Shown: positions 25,447 through 36,450 of the stretch, piece by piece
Position numbering within the stretch: position 1 is the first letter of the stretch
How the letters are laid out: each line of letters starts with the position of its first letter
NCBI GenBank assembly: GCA_028023455.1
Contig: JAQFVV010000012.1
Span: forward strand, 11,754,499-11,818,498
Length of the DNA stretch: 64,000 nucleotides
Reading direction: 5' to 3'
Source of the DNA: Epiperipatus broadwayi
Lineage: Eukaryota; Onychophora; Udeonychophora; Euonychophora; Peripatidae
The notes under the pieces: model-generated
Database searches by the model: none
What the model was told of the DNA's origin: nothing
Seen by the model: the letters and a program-made list of their open reading frames with translations, nothing else
Translations under genes and position numbers: made by a program

Positions 25447-25756
25447 CTTCAGAAAAACATCACTGTATATACATTTATCTGTGCTTCTCTGGATATAGAC
25501 ACAGCAGCATATGTATAACTACTTCATCAATTGATGGTTTCTCTTGATGGGGACCAGTTCAGGAAAGTTATAATCAGGAAGTTATAATCCAAGTATGTTG
25601 GTCTTGATTTAGATTCCTTTGTCTCAGACTTGCAGACTTTCAGGCCAGAAAACTGACTTCATATTTAAGCAGACTAGTGAATATAAAAGTTAGTCAGCTT
25701 CATGATTCAAAATTCATTAGTAAATTAGGGCAAGTTCCTTACATTTTTACATCTTC

Positions 25757-26080
25757 ATGGCAGTCCTCTCTATAATCCTGACAGTCATCTCTGCAGCTAG
25801 TTGTACTGTAGCCACTCTCTGCTACAGTTACCAACAAACTGCAGCTAATTCCTCACAAAATACTTTAGCCAATTTTGCAGCTAGCTATGATCTAACTGCT
25901 TCACAAAATTATTATGACAAGAACTGTTCTTTACAGCTGGCCAATTTGCTCACCTGCTTAAATATTAAAACCAGACTCTTCTGGACAGCTCTTACAAAAG
26001 CTACAAGTCAAACTGAACTGATACTTTTTATCAGCCTTATTATAGAATTGATTTGGGATGATAAAAACACATTTAGTTAA
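25757..26080 (+). CDS. Unrecognised small ORF with hydrophobic N-terminus
   Basis: Encodes 107 residues from an ATG. Residues 1-22 (MAVLSIILTVISAASCTVAT) look like a signal peptide or membrane segment, followed by a Ser/Ala/Gln/Asn-rich stretch with several Cys, and a second hydrophobic run near residues 86-98. The local base composition (about 25480-26060) is less AT-rich than its surroundings, which is the main reason to list it. I see no family match, splice context or homologous copy in the window. It could equally be a chance frame in an old repeat. Confidence 0.2.
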   Translation: MAVLSIILTVISAASCTVATLCYSYQQTAANSSQNTLANFAASYDLTASQNYYDKNCSLQLANLLTCLNIKTRLFWTALTKATSQTELILFISLIIELIWDDKNTFS

Positions 26081-27289
26081 AAAGTTTTTTCTTATCTTCA
26101 CTAATGCTTTCAAATCCCTTTTAATCAAAAGCTACTTTTGAAAGCAACTTTGCAATTTTATCAAAGGTGTGATCTACATGTTTTTACATAGATAGTGAAA
26201 TGCATACAAGCATTAATTAAAAGATATTTTATACAAATTTTAATTAAAAGATTTTTCAAAAAGAATAGATAATAAAAATATTTACAATTTATCAGTTCTA
26301 TTTTAAACATAAAACACACTTTTCTTTTAATTTCAAAATCAGAATAAAATATTTATTTATAACAAAATTCTGTTTTAAATCCAGAGTTATTTAACCCTTT
26401 ATTTATTATTTTTATTCCAGATAATGTAAAAAAAATATCTACAAAAATTTATGTCTGTGTTTATTTCTATATTTCCTTTACTTTATATATATATATGCAC
26501 ACACATAACTATGTTGCTGTGTGCCACGAAACCCAGATGGTTACAATATATATATATTGTACTTAATATTTTCACAGTTATATAATGTAAATAAAGTAGT
26601 TTTAAACTTATGTATTATTATTGATGTCTTCACAATGTTTCAATAAAATATCTGCCATTGTCAAGATTAAATTTTTAAAGAAAAATTAATAAGATCTCAA
26701 ATAATAACTAGATTCACTGTAAAATCAAAACTAAGATTGTGTGTAAAGTAGTGAGAATTCACAATATGTAGATTAACAAAATTTATTTTTTTCAGTTTCA
26801 CCATTAATTGATTTTAAATTTATATTAAAAGAAAAATATAAAATAAGTCATCTCCTCAAGATTGTGATACATTGTACTTCATCAGCTTTATTTAAACCAG
26901 TTTTTTTTAAAAAAATATTTCAATAGACTTCCTCATAGTGTTCACTTTATGCTTCTCCAAATTAGCAAGTTTGTTGGCATTATCAAAATCTGGTTTGTAA
27001 CCAATTTCTTTACATTTTTTAAAAATTGGCTACAAACATGATTTTCATAATGCTAAAATACCAATTAATTTGGAAAAGTATGATTTGAAAACCATGAGGG
27101 AGTTTATTAAAATATTAAAAAGGCCAACTGCTTTAAATAAAACTGATGAAGCACAATATATTTCATTCTTGTGAAGACCATTTATTTTATATCTTTTTTC
27201 TAATATAGACTTGAAATGAATTAATGGTGAAACTGAAGAAAATAAACATTTTTAAAATCAACATATTCTGAATGCTTATCTACTTCTAT
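26081..27289. other. No gene recognised
   Basis: AT-rich sequence. About 26880-26960 and 27060-27150 contain near-complementary phrases (CTTCATCAG with TTTATTTAAA, and TTTAAATAAA with CTGATGAAG), which suggests another decayed inverted repeat of roughly 250 bp. Confidence 0.45.
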
Positions 27290-27441
27290 ATAATAAATAA
27301 AACAAGACACAAACTGGGTAACTTGCTTTTAAGCTTGTATTACAGTGTTCCCTACAGGGAGCTTACCAATATCTCCAATTAAGCTTTGATTTATAAGTTC
27401 AAAAAGAGAAAGAATTTAAAATCTCTATCATAAAGTCCTCA

Positions 27442-27490
27442 CCCCCAGATCAATTAGTTTTGAGCTTATGGCTCACCTCAGTAAGAAGTT
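27442..27490 (-). ncRNA. Hammerhead-like motif, left arm
   Basis: Mirror of the right-arm motif on the minus strand: TTACTGAGGTGAGCC, ATAA, GCTC, AAAAC, TAATTGAT, CTGGGGG. Both the CTGATGA and GAAA boxes carry substitutions. A third, more degraded copy lies in the spacer (about 27491-27530). Confidence 0.35.
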
Positions 27491-27534
27491 AGTTGTTTTT
27501 GAGAATATGGTTCTCCTCAATGAGATGTTAGTCT

Positions 27535-27580
27535 CTTCACTGAGATGAACCATAAGCTCGAAACCAATTGGTCTGGGGAT
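27535..27580 (+). ncRNA. Hammerhead-like motif, right arm
   Basis: CTGAGATGA at 27540-27548 (CTGATGA with an inserted base pair step), ACC-ATAA-GCT as a short stem II, C, GAAA at 27560-27563, a palindromic stem III built on CCAATTGG, C, then TGGGGA. The upstream CTCTTCA can pair with TGGGGATGAG using G-U pairs. The core is damaged, so activity is unlikely as it stands. Confidence 0.45.
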
Positions 27581-27934
27581 GAGGTCTTTCCCATAGAGAT
27601 TTTGAATTCTTTCTCTTTCAGCACTTATAAATTAAAACTTGATTGGAGCTATTGGTAAGCTCATTCTTGTGAACATTTTAATACAAGCTTAAAAGCAAGT
27701 TACACAGTTTGTGTCTTGTTTTATTAATTATTATGTGTACCCTTGAAGGCTTTTGCAATGTTATATTTCTGAGGCTATTAATATATGGTGAAATGAACTG
27801 AGTTCAGACACATATAGATATGCAATTTGTAAAACTGGATTTGAATAAATTTACATGTCTAAAAAATTCAGGTTTTCAAATTGACAATTATGTATTAGAT
27901 AAGTGCTGACTTTTGAGTTGGGTATTTTAGATAT

Positions 27935-28090
27935 AGGTCTGGAGTCCTAACTCCTCATTGAGGTGAGCCGTAAGCTCAAAAACAATTGGTCTGGGGATGA
28001 GGACTTTCTGATACAGATTTGAATTCTTTCTCTTATGGCACTTATAAATTAAAGCTTGATTGGTGCTATTAATAAGCTCCCTCTATAACA
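27935..28090 (+). repeat. Single-arm copy of the same family
   Basis: CTCATTGAGGTGAGCC, GTAAGCTC, CAATTGGTCTGGGGATGAGG and AATTCTTTCTCTT, then TTATAAATTAAAGCTTGATTGG, repeat the right arm of 27290-27731 in the same orientation, followed by a TA/CA dinucleotide run. The downstream half of the unit is present without an inverted partner. Confidence 0.7.
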
Positions 28091-30544
28091 TATATATATA
28101 CACACACACATATGCACATTTTTTTTATGTTTGATAAATCATCAGTTTTTTTTTTTTTATCTAATCACTACATTTTTTTTATTTTCCAATAAAATCTTGC
28201 CAGTTGTAGTGTAGTCTTGGAGGAATTTTTGATAGAATTAAATCATGGTGCATTTTTGGTTATGACCTTTGTTTTTGGAGTCATCACAAGAATTTTTGGA
28301 AATGATGACTGGTGTTTTTTCTCTTTATAAGACTTTTTCGAATTGCAATTAGTTTTCTTTCTGGGACCTTCTCTGTTAGTTCCTTCAGTTCTTGTGATGA
28401 ACTTTCTCAGATGGAGTTTAGATTTTCAAATCCATCTATAATTTATTTTTATGTTTGTGATAAACTTTTTCTAACTAATTTTTACAATAAAGATTTTAGC
28501 TCACATTTTTTATAGTGATAGTAGAAACTTATTTAATATTCCCACTATACCATATGAAGAAGACAATTTTGTGACAATATTAAACATACTATTTGATTTG
28601 CTAGAGTAAAGCGTTTGTTGTCTTTTATATTGCAGTTAACCACTAGATTATTTACAAATAAAGAAAATCCTGAATTAGTAGACCTTATAAATCAATGTTT
28701 CATATATTTTAAATGTATTTGTTGTTGATCCGATGCATCTCCATCATTATATATTTTGGATGGTAGAAGCAGTCACAACCCATTAGATTGCGATGTTTTT
28801 TGATAAAAACAATTAAAAGCAGATTAAAAGTTTTTGTGTGATTTGTAATTCTTATCATCATTTCATTAAGAAGAAAAATCTTACTAGTAAATTTTAATGT
28901 GTTTATAATTTTGGTGATGTAAATACATCAATGTTTCTTCCTCTCTTTTACTTATCCAACTTTTTGTAATTATAATGAAGACTATAATCCCAAAGTCCAG
29001 TTTTATTTTAGTTGGTATCTCATTTATTATGGCGTGACTCTTAAAAATTAAGTTTTAATTTTTCATATCTTCAATATGATTTAAAAATTATCTTAAAATC
29101 CCAAAAGACACAAAAAAATATTATAATAGTAACAAAAAAATATATAAAGTACAACTGTGTGTTGTATTCATTTTTTTTAAATGTATGTTTTCAAATATCT
29201 AAATTCTCTCTCACACACCCTAAGATAGGATGCCATAAATTTATATTATCTATATAAGTTTTAACGTTTGCGCTGATCAAATGATCATAGCATAAATAAA
29301 ATGTATAAAATATTGAATTTAAACATAGGGTTTTATGTGACTTTTCAAAACAATCCTGACCATTTCAAGATTATTGTTTTTATAGTTCTCTAATATTTAA
29401 TCTCATTTTCTTATTTCTGTCATTAGATGCTTCTTTTCCTTAGTTTTGAGGGATAAACATTATACATAGCAATTCTTTTATCTTTTTTCTAATGTTTAAT
29501 GAATAAACATATCTAAACTCATGCATAATATGATCTTAGATATTAATAATAAAATTGTTTGTTGTTCTTGTTATTATTTACAAAATTAACTATTTTTATA
29601 TTAAAATCATGCATAAGAACTCTAAAATATTCTTCCTATGATTGTTTTAGTTTAATATTTTTATTTTTTATAATTTTCAATGTTATATCAATAGAAATAT
29701 ATCATTCATGCATCCATCTATCATTTGTTCACAGCTCTTAAGATTTCTGAAAGTATCATTTTATCACATCTATTATTAATATATAACAATTGCAGTTTTA
29801 GTATTTTCTTGCATGGATAATTTTTCATCTTTTATTTTAAAAAAGCATTCAAATATTATAAATATATAATTTGTTTTTTATTAAAAATATATACAATATC
29901 TCATCATTAAATTTTTTTAATTCTAATTACAAATAATAATTTTAAATGTATGCAGAATAATTTTATATTTTTCCAAAATAATTTTACAATTCCTTTTTAA
30001 TAAACTTTTACAGTTTTTTTGATGTATAGAATTTTGCTTAAGTTTATATTTTAAAAAAAATTATTATCACAAAATAACACAAAACCTGGCCACAGCCATT
30101 TTTCTTTTTCCTATATGTTAGTGCTTTAAATGGTTTTGTTAATATGAGACAGTTGTCTTCTCATTCATTGAACTATTATTTTCATCAACAAAACATAGAA
30201 ATATAATGGACTGTGATTTTTCTATGAGAATAGATAAAAAATACATTTGCCAATATTGTTAAAGTCATGGATTGACTTCACACACACTAAACTCAATATT
30301 TTAAACTGAAGTAAATGTCAATAAGAAATTTTAAATAAAAAGAAAAGATTGTTGGAAAAAATATTGTATTTTATATTAATCACTATAAATATTATTAACC
30401 CTAATTAATATTACAGAAACAAATAAACTGCTGTGACATTGAAATTATACATATATATATATTAAACTGGGTCCATTTAATAGAAATCGTTTAATTGGAT
30501 TTAAACCTTATTTAACAATTTTAATTTTTTTTATTTTTAATATT
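28091..30544. other. No gene recognised
   Basis: AT-rich sequence with T tracts (28121, 28148) and short hydrophobic frames of no recognisable family. Confidence 0.55.
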
Positions 30545-30835
30545 ACATGAACGAACCAGCAGTTCAAGCAGAGGAGAGAATGCCATTGGTATCAGAGCCA
30601 TCAACAATATCCATGGTCAGACCGAACTATGCAAAGCATAACACAATCACATTTCCAGACCATGGCTCACCTCAACCCCTCTCACACAAAGCATTTTATT
30701 TGTGTTGAGGATCAAACTCAGGTGTCTTCTAATCATAAGTTATATAATCAGCATGCTTTGGCCAACAGATCCACAATGCACTGCTCAAAATATCCCATGA
30801 CTAGCTCATACTCTGTCTCAGGGTCCAGCATATTT
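30545..30835 (-). repeat. Possible tRNA-derived SINE remnant (weak)
   Basis: On the minus strand, TGGCCAAAGCATGCTG and, about 40 bases later, CTGAGTTTGATCCTC have the spacing and rough consensus of A and B boxes. The region is also richer in C/G than its surroundings. No other copy in the window supports it. Confidence 0.3.
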
Positions 30836-31603
30836 ACTTAATACATAAAATAACACTAATCTACTGGTGATGCAGTGACAAGAGAGAAAGAGAAAATAGA
30901 CAAAATAACAATTAAAGCAAAAATTAATATTTAATTATTTACACACATATATATTTAATATAATATAAAAGATCAGAATAAATTTTACATAAGAAAACTA
31001 TAAATGACTCTAGGCTATAGTTATAATAGTCCATTAATTAAAGTTCATTCCATTTAAAATTAAGTATGTACACAGCTATTTAAAAGTATCTTTACCTAGA
31101 TTTTCATGATTGTTAGTTTCCAATTGGTTGGCTTTTTGGTCTCCATCAATAGTTACAGGTCTTGTCTTATGTTCTTTGGATCAACAATGGGAGAGAGAGA
31201 GATTAGCAGCAGCATTGATTCATTATCTAGGCATTTGTTTTGGGTGTTGATTCAGGCAAGCACAGTTGATTGTTTAAAGCTTGGGGCATGAAACCCTGTT
31301 GGACACATCCATGACTTAAGTGGCCTCTCCATTAATACTGCTGCAGCAGTAATGATTGGCTTGCTACTGTGTTTACAATTTACAAATATTCTGCATTCTT
31401 TAGAAAGAACTCAAACTTTGGACTAATAACAAATTGAAGACTGGAATAACTTAAATCACAAAATGCAGACCAAACTGTATAGCAATAACATGAACCCTAC
31501 TGAAGAACAATAACCAAGATGTAACTTTTATATCTTACCTCTCTCATTGTTTTATTTTATCTTGACCTGAATCTGTCTTTTAATTAATTTTACATTTCCT
31601 TAA

Positions 31604-32490
31604 TTAAATTGAGAGAGTGCAAATTTCTCAAGCGCTTGTGACTATTAGTAACCAATCAGATCTTAAGCACTAGGGAATTTAATAAGAAAAGAGTGGATTC
31701 CACTCTCTTCTTTACTTGTCTTTCTATATATCCAAGCCAGTCCAAAGTACTTATATCTGAGAGTGTGAATCTTAAATATCATCACACTTAATTGATTGAG
31801 TTCAAATTATAAACATACAGTGTGAAATCTTTCGATTTACTACACAGTAGTTTTTTCGATGTTATAACTTTGCAGCAATATATGTAAATAATATTTTATA
31901 AAACACAGATGGTATGTTTATAATTTGAACTCAGTCAATTAAGTGTGATGATATTTAAGATTCATGCTCTCAGATATAAGTACTTTGGACTGGATTGGAT
32001 ATATAGAAAGACAAGTAAAGAAGAGAGTGGAATCCACTCTTTTCTTATTAAATTCCCTGTCTCAGTGCTTAAGATCTTATTGGTTACTAATAGTCACAAG
32101 CGCTTGAGAAATTTTCACTCTCTCAATTTAATTTTCAATACTGTCTTCGCTTTATAAAATATTATTTACATATATTGCTGCAAAGTTATAACATCGAAAA
32201 AACTACTGTGTAGTAAATCGAATGATTTCATGCTGTATGTTTATAATTTGAACTCAGTCAATTAAGTGTGATGATATTTAAGATTCATACTCTCAGATAT
32301 AAGTACTTTGGACTGGCTTGGATATATAGAAAGACAAGTAAAGAAGAGAGTAAAATCCACTCTTTTATTATTAAATTCCCTGTCCCAGTGCTTAAGATCT
32401 GATTGGTTACTAATAGTCACAAGTGCTTGAGAAATTTGCACTCTCTCAATTTAATTTTCAATACCGTCTACACTTTGTAAAATATTATTT
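31604..32490. mobile_element. Tandem/inverted array, ~323-bp monomer, order - + +
   Basis: One reverse unit (31604-31903) is joined to two forward units (from about 31905 and 32158; period 323 bp measured at TATGTTTATAATTTGAACTC, 31913 and 32236). Each unit holds TTGGATATATAGAAAGACAAG, CACTCTTTTCTTATTAAATT-type sequence, GATTGGTTACTAATAGTCAC, and CTTGAGAAATTT with CACTCTCTC. A CCAAT-type element and a TATATA box sit within each unit, but no ORF is conserved. Confidence 0.8.
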
Positions 32491-33876
32491 CCTTAATTAA
32501 TTGAATTTTACATTTGCCTTAATTTTAATCTGTTCAGATTCATCTAAATGATCCAGATAAGATAGTTTACAGTCTTTTTTTAATTAATACAATTGAATCA
32601 GTAATCTTTTAAATTAATTACATTTTTGAAAGTTTTCTTTTACAAACAAATTTTTACAGAGTAATTTTATTCTAAATTTTAAACATTTATTTAGCTTTTA
32701 CTTTATAAAAGCTCCTTTCTTTAAAAAGAGAGAGAGAAAGTTTTAATTCTTCTTTAATTCTATTATACATTTCATTTCTCTCCCCTACTGCTAAAAAGTT
32801 TTATTCTAAAAGAAAAATATGGTGCAGTATTTTTATTTTTTTATTTTTGTTTAAAAAAAAAAATCTTTAAGCCACTTATAATTTTTTTTTTTTAAAAAAT
32901 TACGAAAAGTGTAATGCTGTTCCATAGTGGTACAATATATATATTTATATTGTAACAATCAGATTTATATAGTCAGTAATACTAACCTTAGGAACCAAGA
33001 AATAATCACTAACTCACATATCTGTGTGTAACATTCATATAAACATTACCACAGACACTACAAAGTTGAAACTCATTCCCTTACCAACAGGACAATTTTT
33101 ATATGGCTACCACATCTGGTGCCTTTTTTTTATATTCCATTAATCTCAGCTGACTGTTCCAACTCTATTTACATATACATACACATGCCTTTAATAAATT
33201 TAATAAAATAAATTTTTATTTTCTCTATAACAGAGTTTTAAAAATATTTATATACATATTGCCATGAAGCAAATATAAGTAAGCATATAAGTCAAATCTC
33301 AAAATTTTCCAAATTCTTTTTACATTGTAACTTATTTACAAAAGTCTACTAATAATGTATGATAAGGCTAGCATTCTTAGAAAAGTTCTTTCTAAACTAT
33401 TGTGTGAATCATCCAACAATATTCCTTAAATTACTGCTATTCCTTTGTTTTGATTAGCAGATACATACTAAGGCACCAAATAGCTTAACTTTGAGGATAC
33501 TCATTCAACAGGTGACAGACTACAATTTGTCTTCTATAATAGATCTTAACAAATCATCAATTTCTTCTCAGCATTACATGGTTGAAAAGCAATACGTGAT
33601 TTATATCTGGTGCCTCTTAGATGGTCATCATGATAAAGCCCTAAACATAATTTACCATTATTGTAATGAAAATTTAATAAAAATTATTTGTATATACCAA
33701 TAGCTTATTTTTCTTATTTTTGCAAATTGGAAGGTAAATTTTTCTTAGAATTTACCATCAAAACCAACCAAAAAATATTGTTTTCTGCTACAAATACTAG
33801 ATGATAATTTTTTTTCTGAATTCTGTAATCTGTAAAACTATCAGAAGTTCTTTCTTGAAATATTGTTTAGGTAATC
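32491..33876. other. No gene recognised
   Basis: AT-rich with GAGAGA near 32728 and T/A tracts. The 70-residue frame at 33491-33703 has no family resemblance. Confidence 0.5.
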
Positions 33877-35110
33877 GTATATATACTGCACCCTGCCACT
33901 TGATGGTACTGTTTTTCAGCCAATGGACATCAATATACCATTTTAGAGGTCTAAGTTATGGCTAATACTACAGCAGTTTTGTTGTGGCCATAACAGGCTG
34001 CCTGATAGTGATGTATTCTATGCTTACATAATGAAATACTACATCCATTGTCTTGCAACAGTATTCCTCAAGTGAGCTCAATTGACTATTGCTATGATAT
34101 GATTTGATGATGGCCATATTTTAAGTATGCAAAACTCTTAACATATGCATTCCCAAATAATTGTCTTCAAGCATAGTTGAAGTAGTAGTACATAGTAAGA
34201 ATTGTTAGCCCAGTTATGGTGAAAAGCAGAGTTTGGCCGAGCTCATGTGAAAATGCATGTTTTCATGTGAATACATGCAAGAACAATAAACTCCTGCAAG
34301 CATACCTGTAGTCTTCATAAGAGTACTTATTATCAAAGTTTATTTTATTTTTTTATTCAATAAATGTCAAAATTATTTAATGGGAACTTGTTGTTGTTTA
34401 AATGATTAAAAAGCAAACCAAATCCCCTCCCTCATCTAAAAACAAAATGTTTGATTCTTAAAAACAAAGTGTTTAAGGCTTTCTTAATAAGCAAAAAAAT
34501 TAAGAAAGAGCTTTGACGTGATAAATGTTTTCAACAAAAAAAGGAAAAAGAAAAGGATGTGATATGTGTGGAAGGAAAGAGTGGAATAATAATAAATGGG
34601 GTTAGCATAAATGTTTTAACAAAAAAAAGAAGGTAGAAATAAGTCAATAATTCAAAAGCAAACCAGACCGTCTCCCCCATCGAAAATTTAAGTGTTGGTT
34701 TGTTAAAAATGAGCTATTTGTTAAGCCTTTTTAAAAAAAATAATTAAGAAATAACTTTTCTGTAGCATAAATGTTAACACCAACCCCCCCCAAGTAGATA
34801 ATTAAAAAGCAAACTAACCCCCCTCCCCCATCCAAAAACAAAGTGTTTGTTTGTTAAAAATGAAGTGTTTAAGGCTTTATTAAAAAACAGAAAAAAAACC
34901 CCTAATATTTTCAACAAGTGCTACAAAAAAATATAAAAAACACCATACTAGTTTTAGAAGTCAAATATTACTGTAGTATTGTGTATAGAAAGTAAAAAAA
35001 AAAGTAAAATCCATCATATTATATATAGAAACTGGTGGCCTGTGAACTGGTATATTGATGTTTGTTGGGCAAAAAGCAGTGCCATCAAGTGGTGAGGTGC
35101 AGTATATGTA
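33877..35110. mobile_element. Element with ~75-bp terminal inverted repeats
   Basis: Left end (33877-33953: CTGCACCCTGCCACTTGATGG and, further on, CAATATACCATTT) is the imperfect reverse complement of the right end (35037-35110: GGTATATTGATG, GCCATCAAGTGG, GGTGCAGTATATG). The CTGCACC/GGTGCAG tips are flanked on both sides by TATATA-like sequence, as for a TA-targeting DNA transposon derivative. The interior has no transposase. It contains three copies of a degenerate C-rich unit (see 34405). Confidence 0.65.
34405..34890 (+). repeat. Three degenerate internal repeats of the TIR element
   Basis: Units start at about 34408, 34655 and 34804 with AAAGCAAACCA or AAAGCAAACTA, then a C-rich run (CCCCTCCC, CGTCTCCCCC, CCCCCCTCCCCCA), CATC, AAAAC, AAAGTGTTT or AAATTTAAGTG, GTTAAAAATGA and TTTAAGGCTTT or TTAAGCCTTT. 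Spacing is unequal (247 and 149 bp). Confidence 0.7.
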
Positions 35111-35410
35111 TTATTACCATTGTTTATAATCTTTCTATGATGCTATCATGATTAAAAATGTTTTTGACAACTCAGAAACTAATCCACCCATTTGTGATAA
35201 GTATTTTTTAAAAACACCTTTGCAATTTTTACTTTCTTTTCCAATTTCTTAATTATTTATGTTATCCATTGACAATACATTTTTTTATAAATTGCAATTT
35301 TTAATAATTTTTACAAATTAATAAATTTAATATTTAGATACAAGTATTTTGCCTATTCATAAATGTTTGATAGTTTGCTATCTTAATATAAACTGAACCC
35401 TGATTATATA

Positions 35411-35560
35411 TATATGGGAGATGATAATCTGGACCAACTGATGAAATATGTATTTTGGAGATTATTTATCTTTTTCACATGCATGTGATCAGTATTGGTT
35501 GTATAAGATAGAATGGATAGATGTAGGAAGCTTGAATGTCTGAATTCAAATCCCTTTTGA
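35411..35560 (+). mobile_element. Hammerhead-bearing SINE-like element, copy A (stem II deleted)
   Basis: Shares CTGGACCAACTGATGA and GATTATTTATCTTTT with copy B. Relative to B it lacks the segment from stem II to the G of GAAA, going straight from CTGATGA to AATATGTATTTTGG. Further on, GAATTCAAATCCC (about 35541-35553) resembles a Pol III B box, suggesting a hammerhead joined to a tRNA-like module. Confidence 0.6.
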
Positions 35561-36287
35561 TTAAATTAACAAATTTATAACTTGAAATTATTTTTGTTTT
35601 ATACCAAAGTTTGATAAAATAAAATTTACTATAATAAATTCAGATTATAAATTATTTATTTTCATTATCAGTTAAATGTCTAATAAATATATATCCTTGG
35701 CACTTAACACTTTTTAACTGATCAAACTCATCAAATCACCTTTTTCAATTTTTTTTTACTATCTAAAATACTCTAAATAATTAAATAAGCTTACAATAGA
35801 AACCATCCAATGTTAATTTATCATCAACATATATACATTTAGAAACAAATATCTTTACACAAAATACATGTATATTTTATTTATTTAAATTTTGTTACAG
35901 ATTTTGTAACTATAATCTTAATTTTTGAGTTAGCTTCCTGATTTGTATCCTGGCAAACTTTTGAACTATTTTAGTTTTAAATTTATATTAGGGTTGTGAC
36001 TCAGTTCACAATTTATTACATTGAATTACAACTATTTTGTTGAAGTTAAAGCATGGAAATTTAAACTTGTAAATCCAGAATATTGTTAAATTCAGAAGAA
36101 TGTTTATCAAAATGCATCAGCAGTAATTTGATTATATTGTGACATTAAAAACGTTAACACTGATAAATGAATGTTTGTCAGAGTGATCATACCTCAAACA
36201 TTTTTATAATAAATTTATAGGAAGAATTTTTTAAATGACAAAAAAAAAAAAAAAGATAGCCTAAGTTTTACAGGTTGTGTTTTTTTT

Positions 36288-36450
36288 ACAAATAATGCTG
36301 GACCAACTGATGAGTACTGATTTAGCATGAAATACATATATTGGTGATTATTTATCTTTTCAACATATATGTGTTCAAGTGTATCAGTGTTATGACATAG
36401 AGTGGTGAGTGGTGGGTGATGTGAAAGTCTGTGTTCATATACCCTATATA
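36288..36450 (+). mobile_element. Hammerhead-bearing SINE-like element, copy B
   Basis: Colinear with copy A from CTGGACCAACTGATGA through GATTATTTATCTTTT, CATATATGTG, TATCAGTGTTATGACATAGA and GTCTGTGTTCATATACCC. The last phrase corresponds to the B-box-like end of copy A. Confidence 0.6.
36302..36345 (+). ncRNA. Hammerhead ribozyme, mildly degraded
   Basis: Stem I ACCAA (36302-36306); CTGATGA (36307-36313); stem II GTACT, loop GATTT, AGCAT (36314-36328) with one A-C mismatch and one G-U pair; GAAA (36329-36332); TACATAT; A; stem I partner TTGGT (36341-36345), perfectly complementary to ACCAA. Stem I differs from the 12.5-kb copy (CCCAA/TTGGG) on both strands together, a compensated change that argues for selection on the fold. 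Stem III and the cleavage-site spacing are less certain. Confidence 0.65.

Larger units (their letters stand above)
27290..27731. mobile_element. Fold-back element with hammerhead-like motifs in both arms
   Basis: Left arm (from 27290, TAATAAATAAAACAAGACAC) is the reverse complement of the right arm (to 27731, GTGTCTTGTTTTATTAATTA), centre about 27510. Each arm carries TAAGCTC, a GAAAC or AAAAC box, a CAATTGG-type palindrome and TCTGGGGATGAGG. The left arm has them on the minus strand and the right arm on the plus strand. The ACTGAGTTCAGAC phrase downstream at 27801 and the GTCTGGGGAT block are shared with the 54.8-56.0 kb element, so the two are related. Confidence 0.75.
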
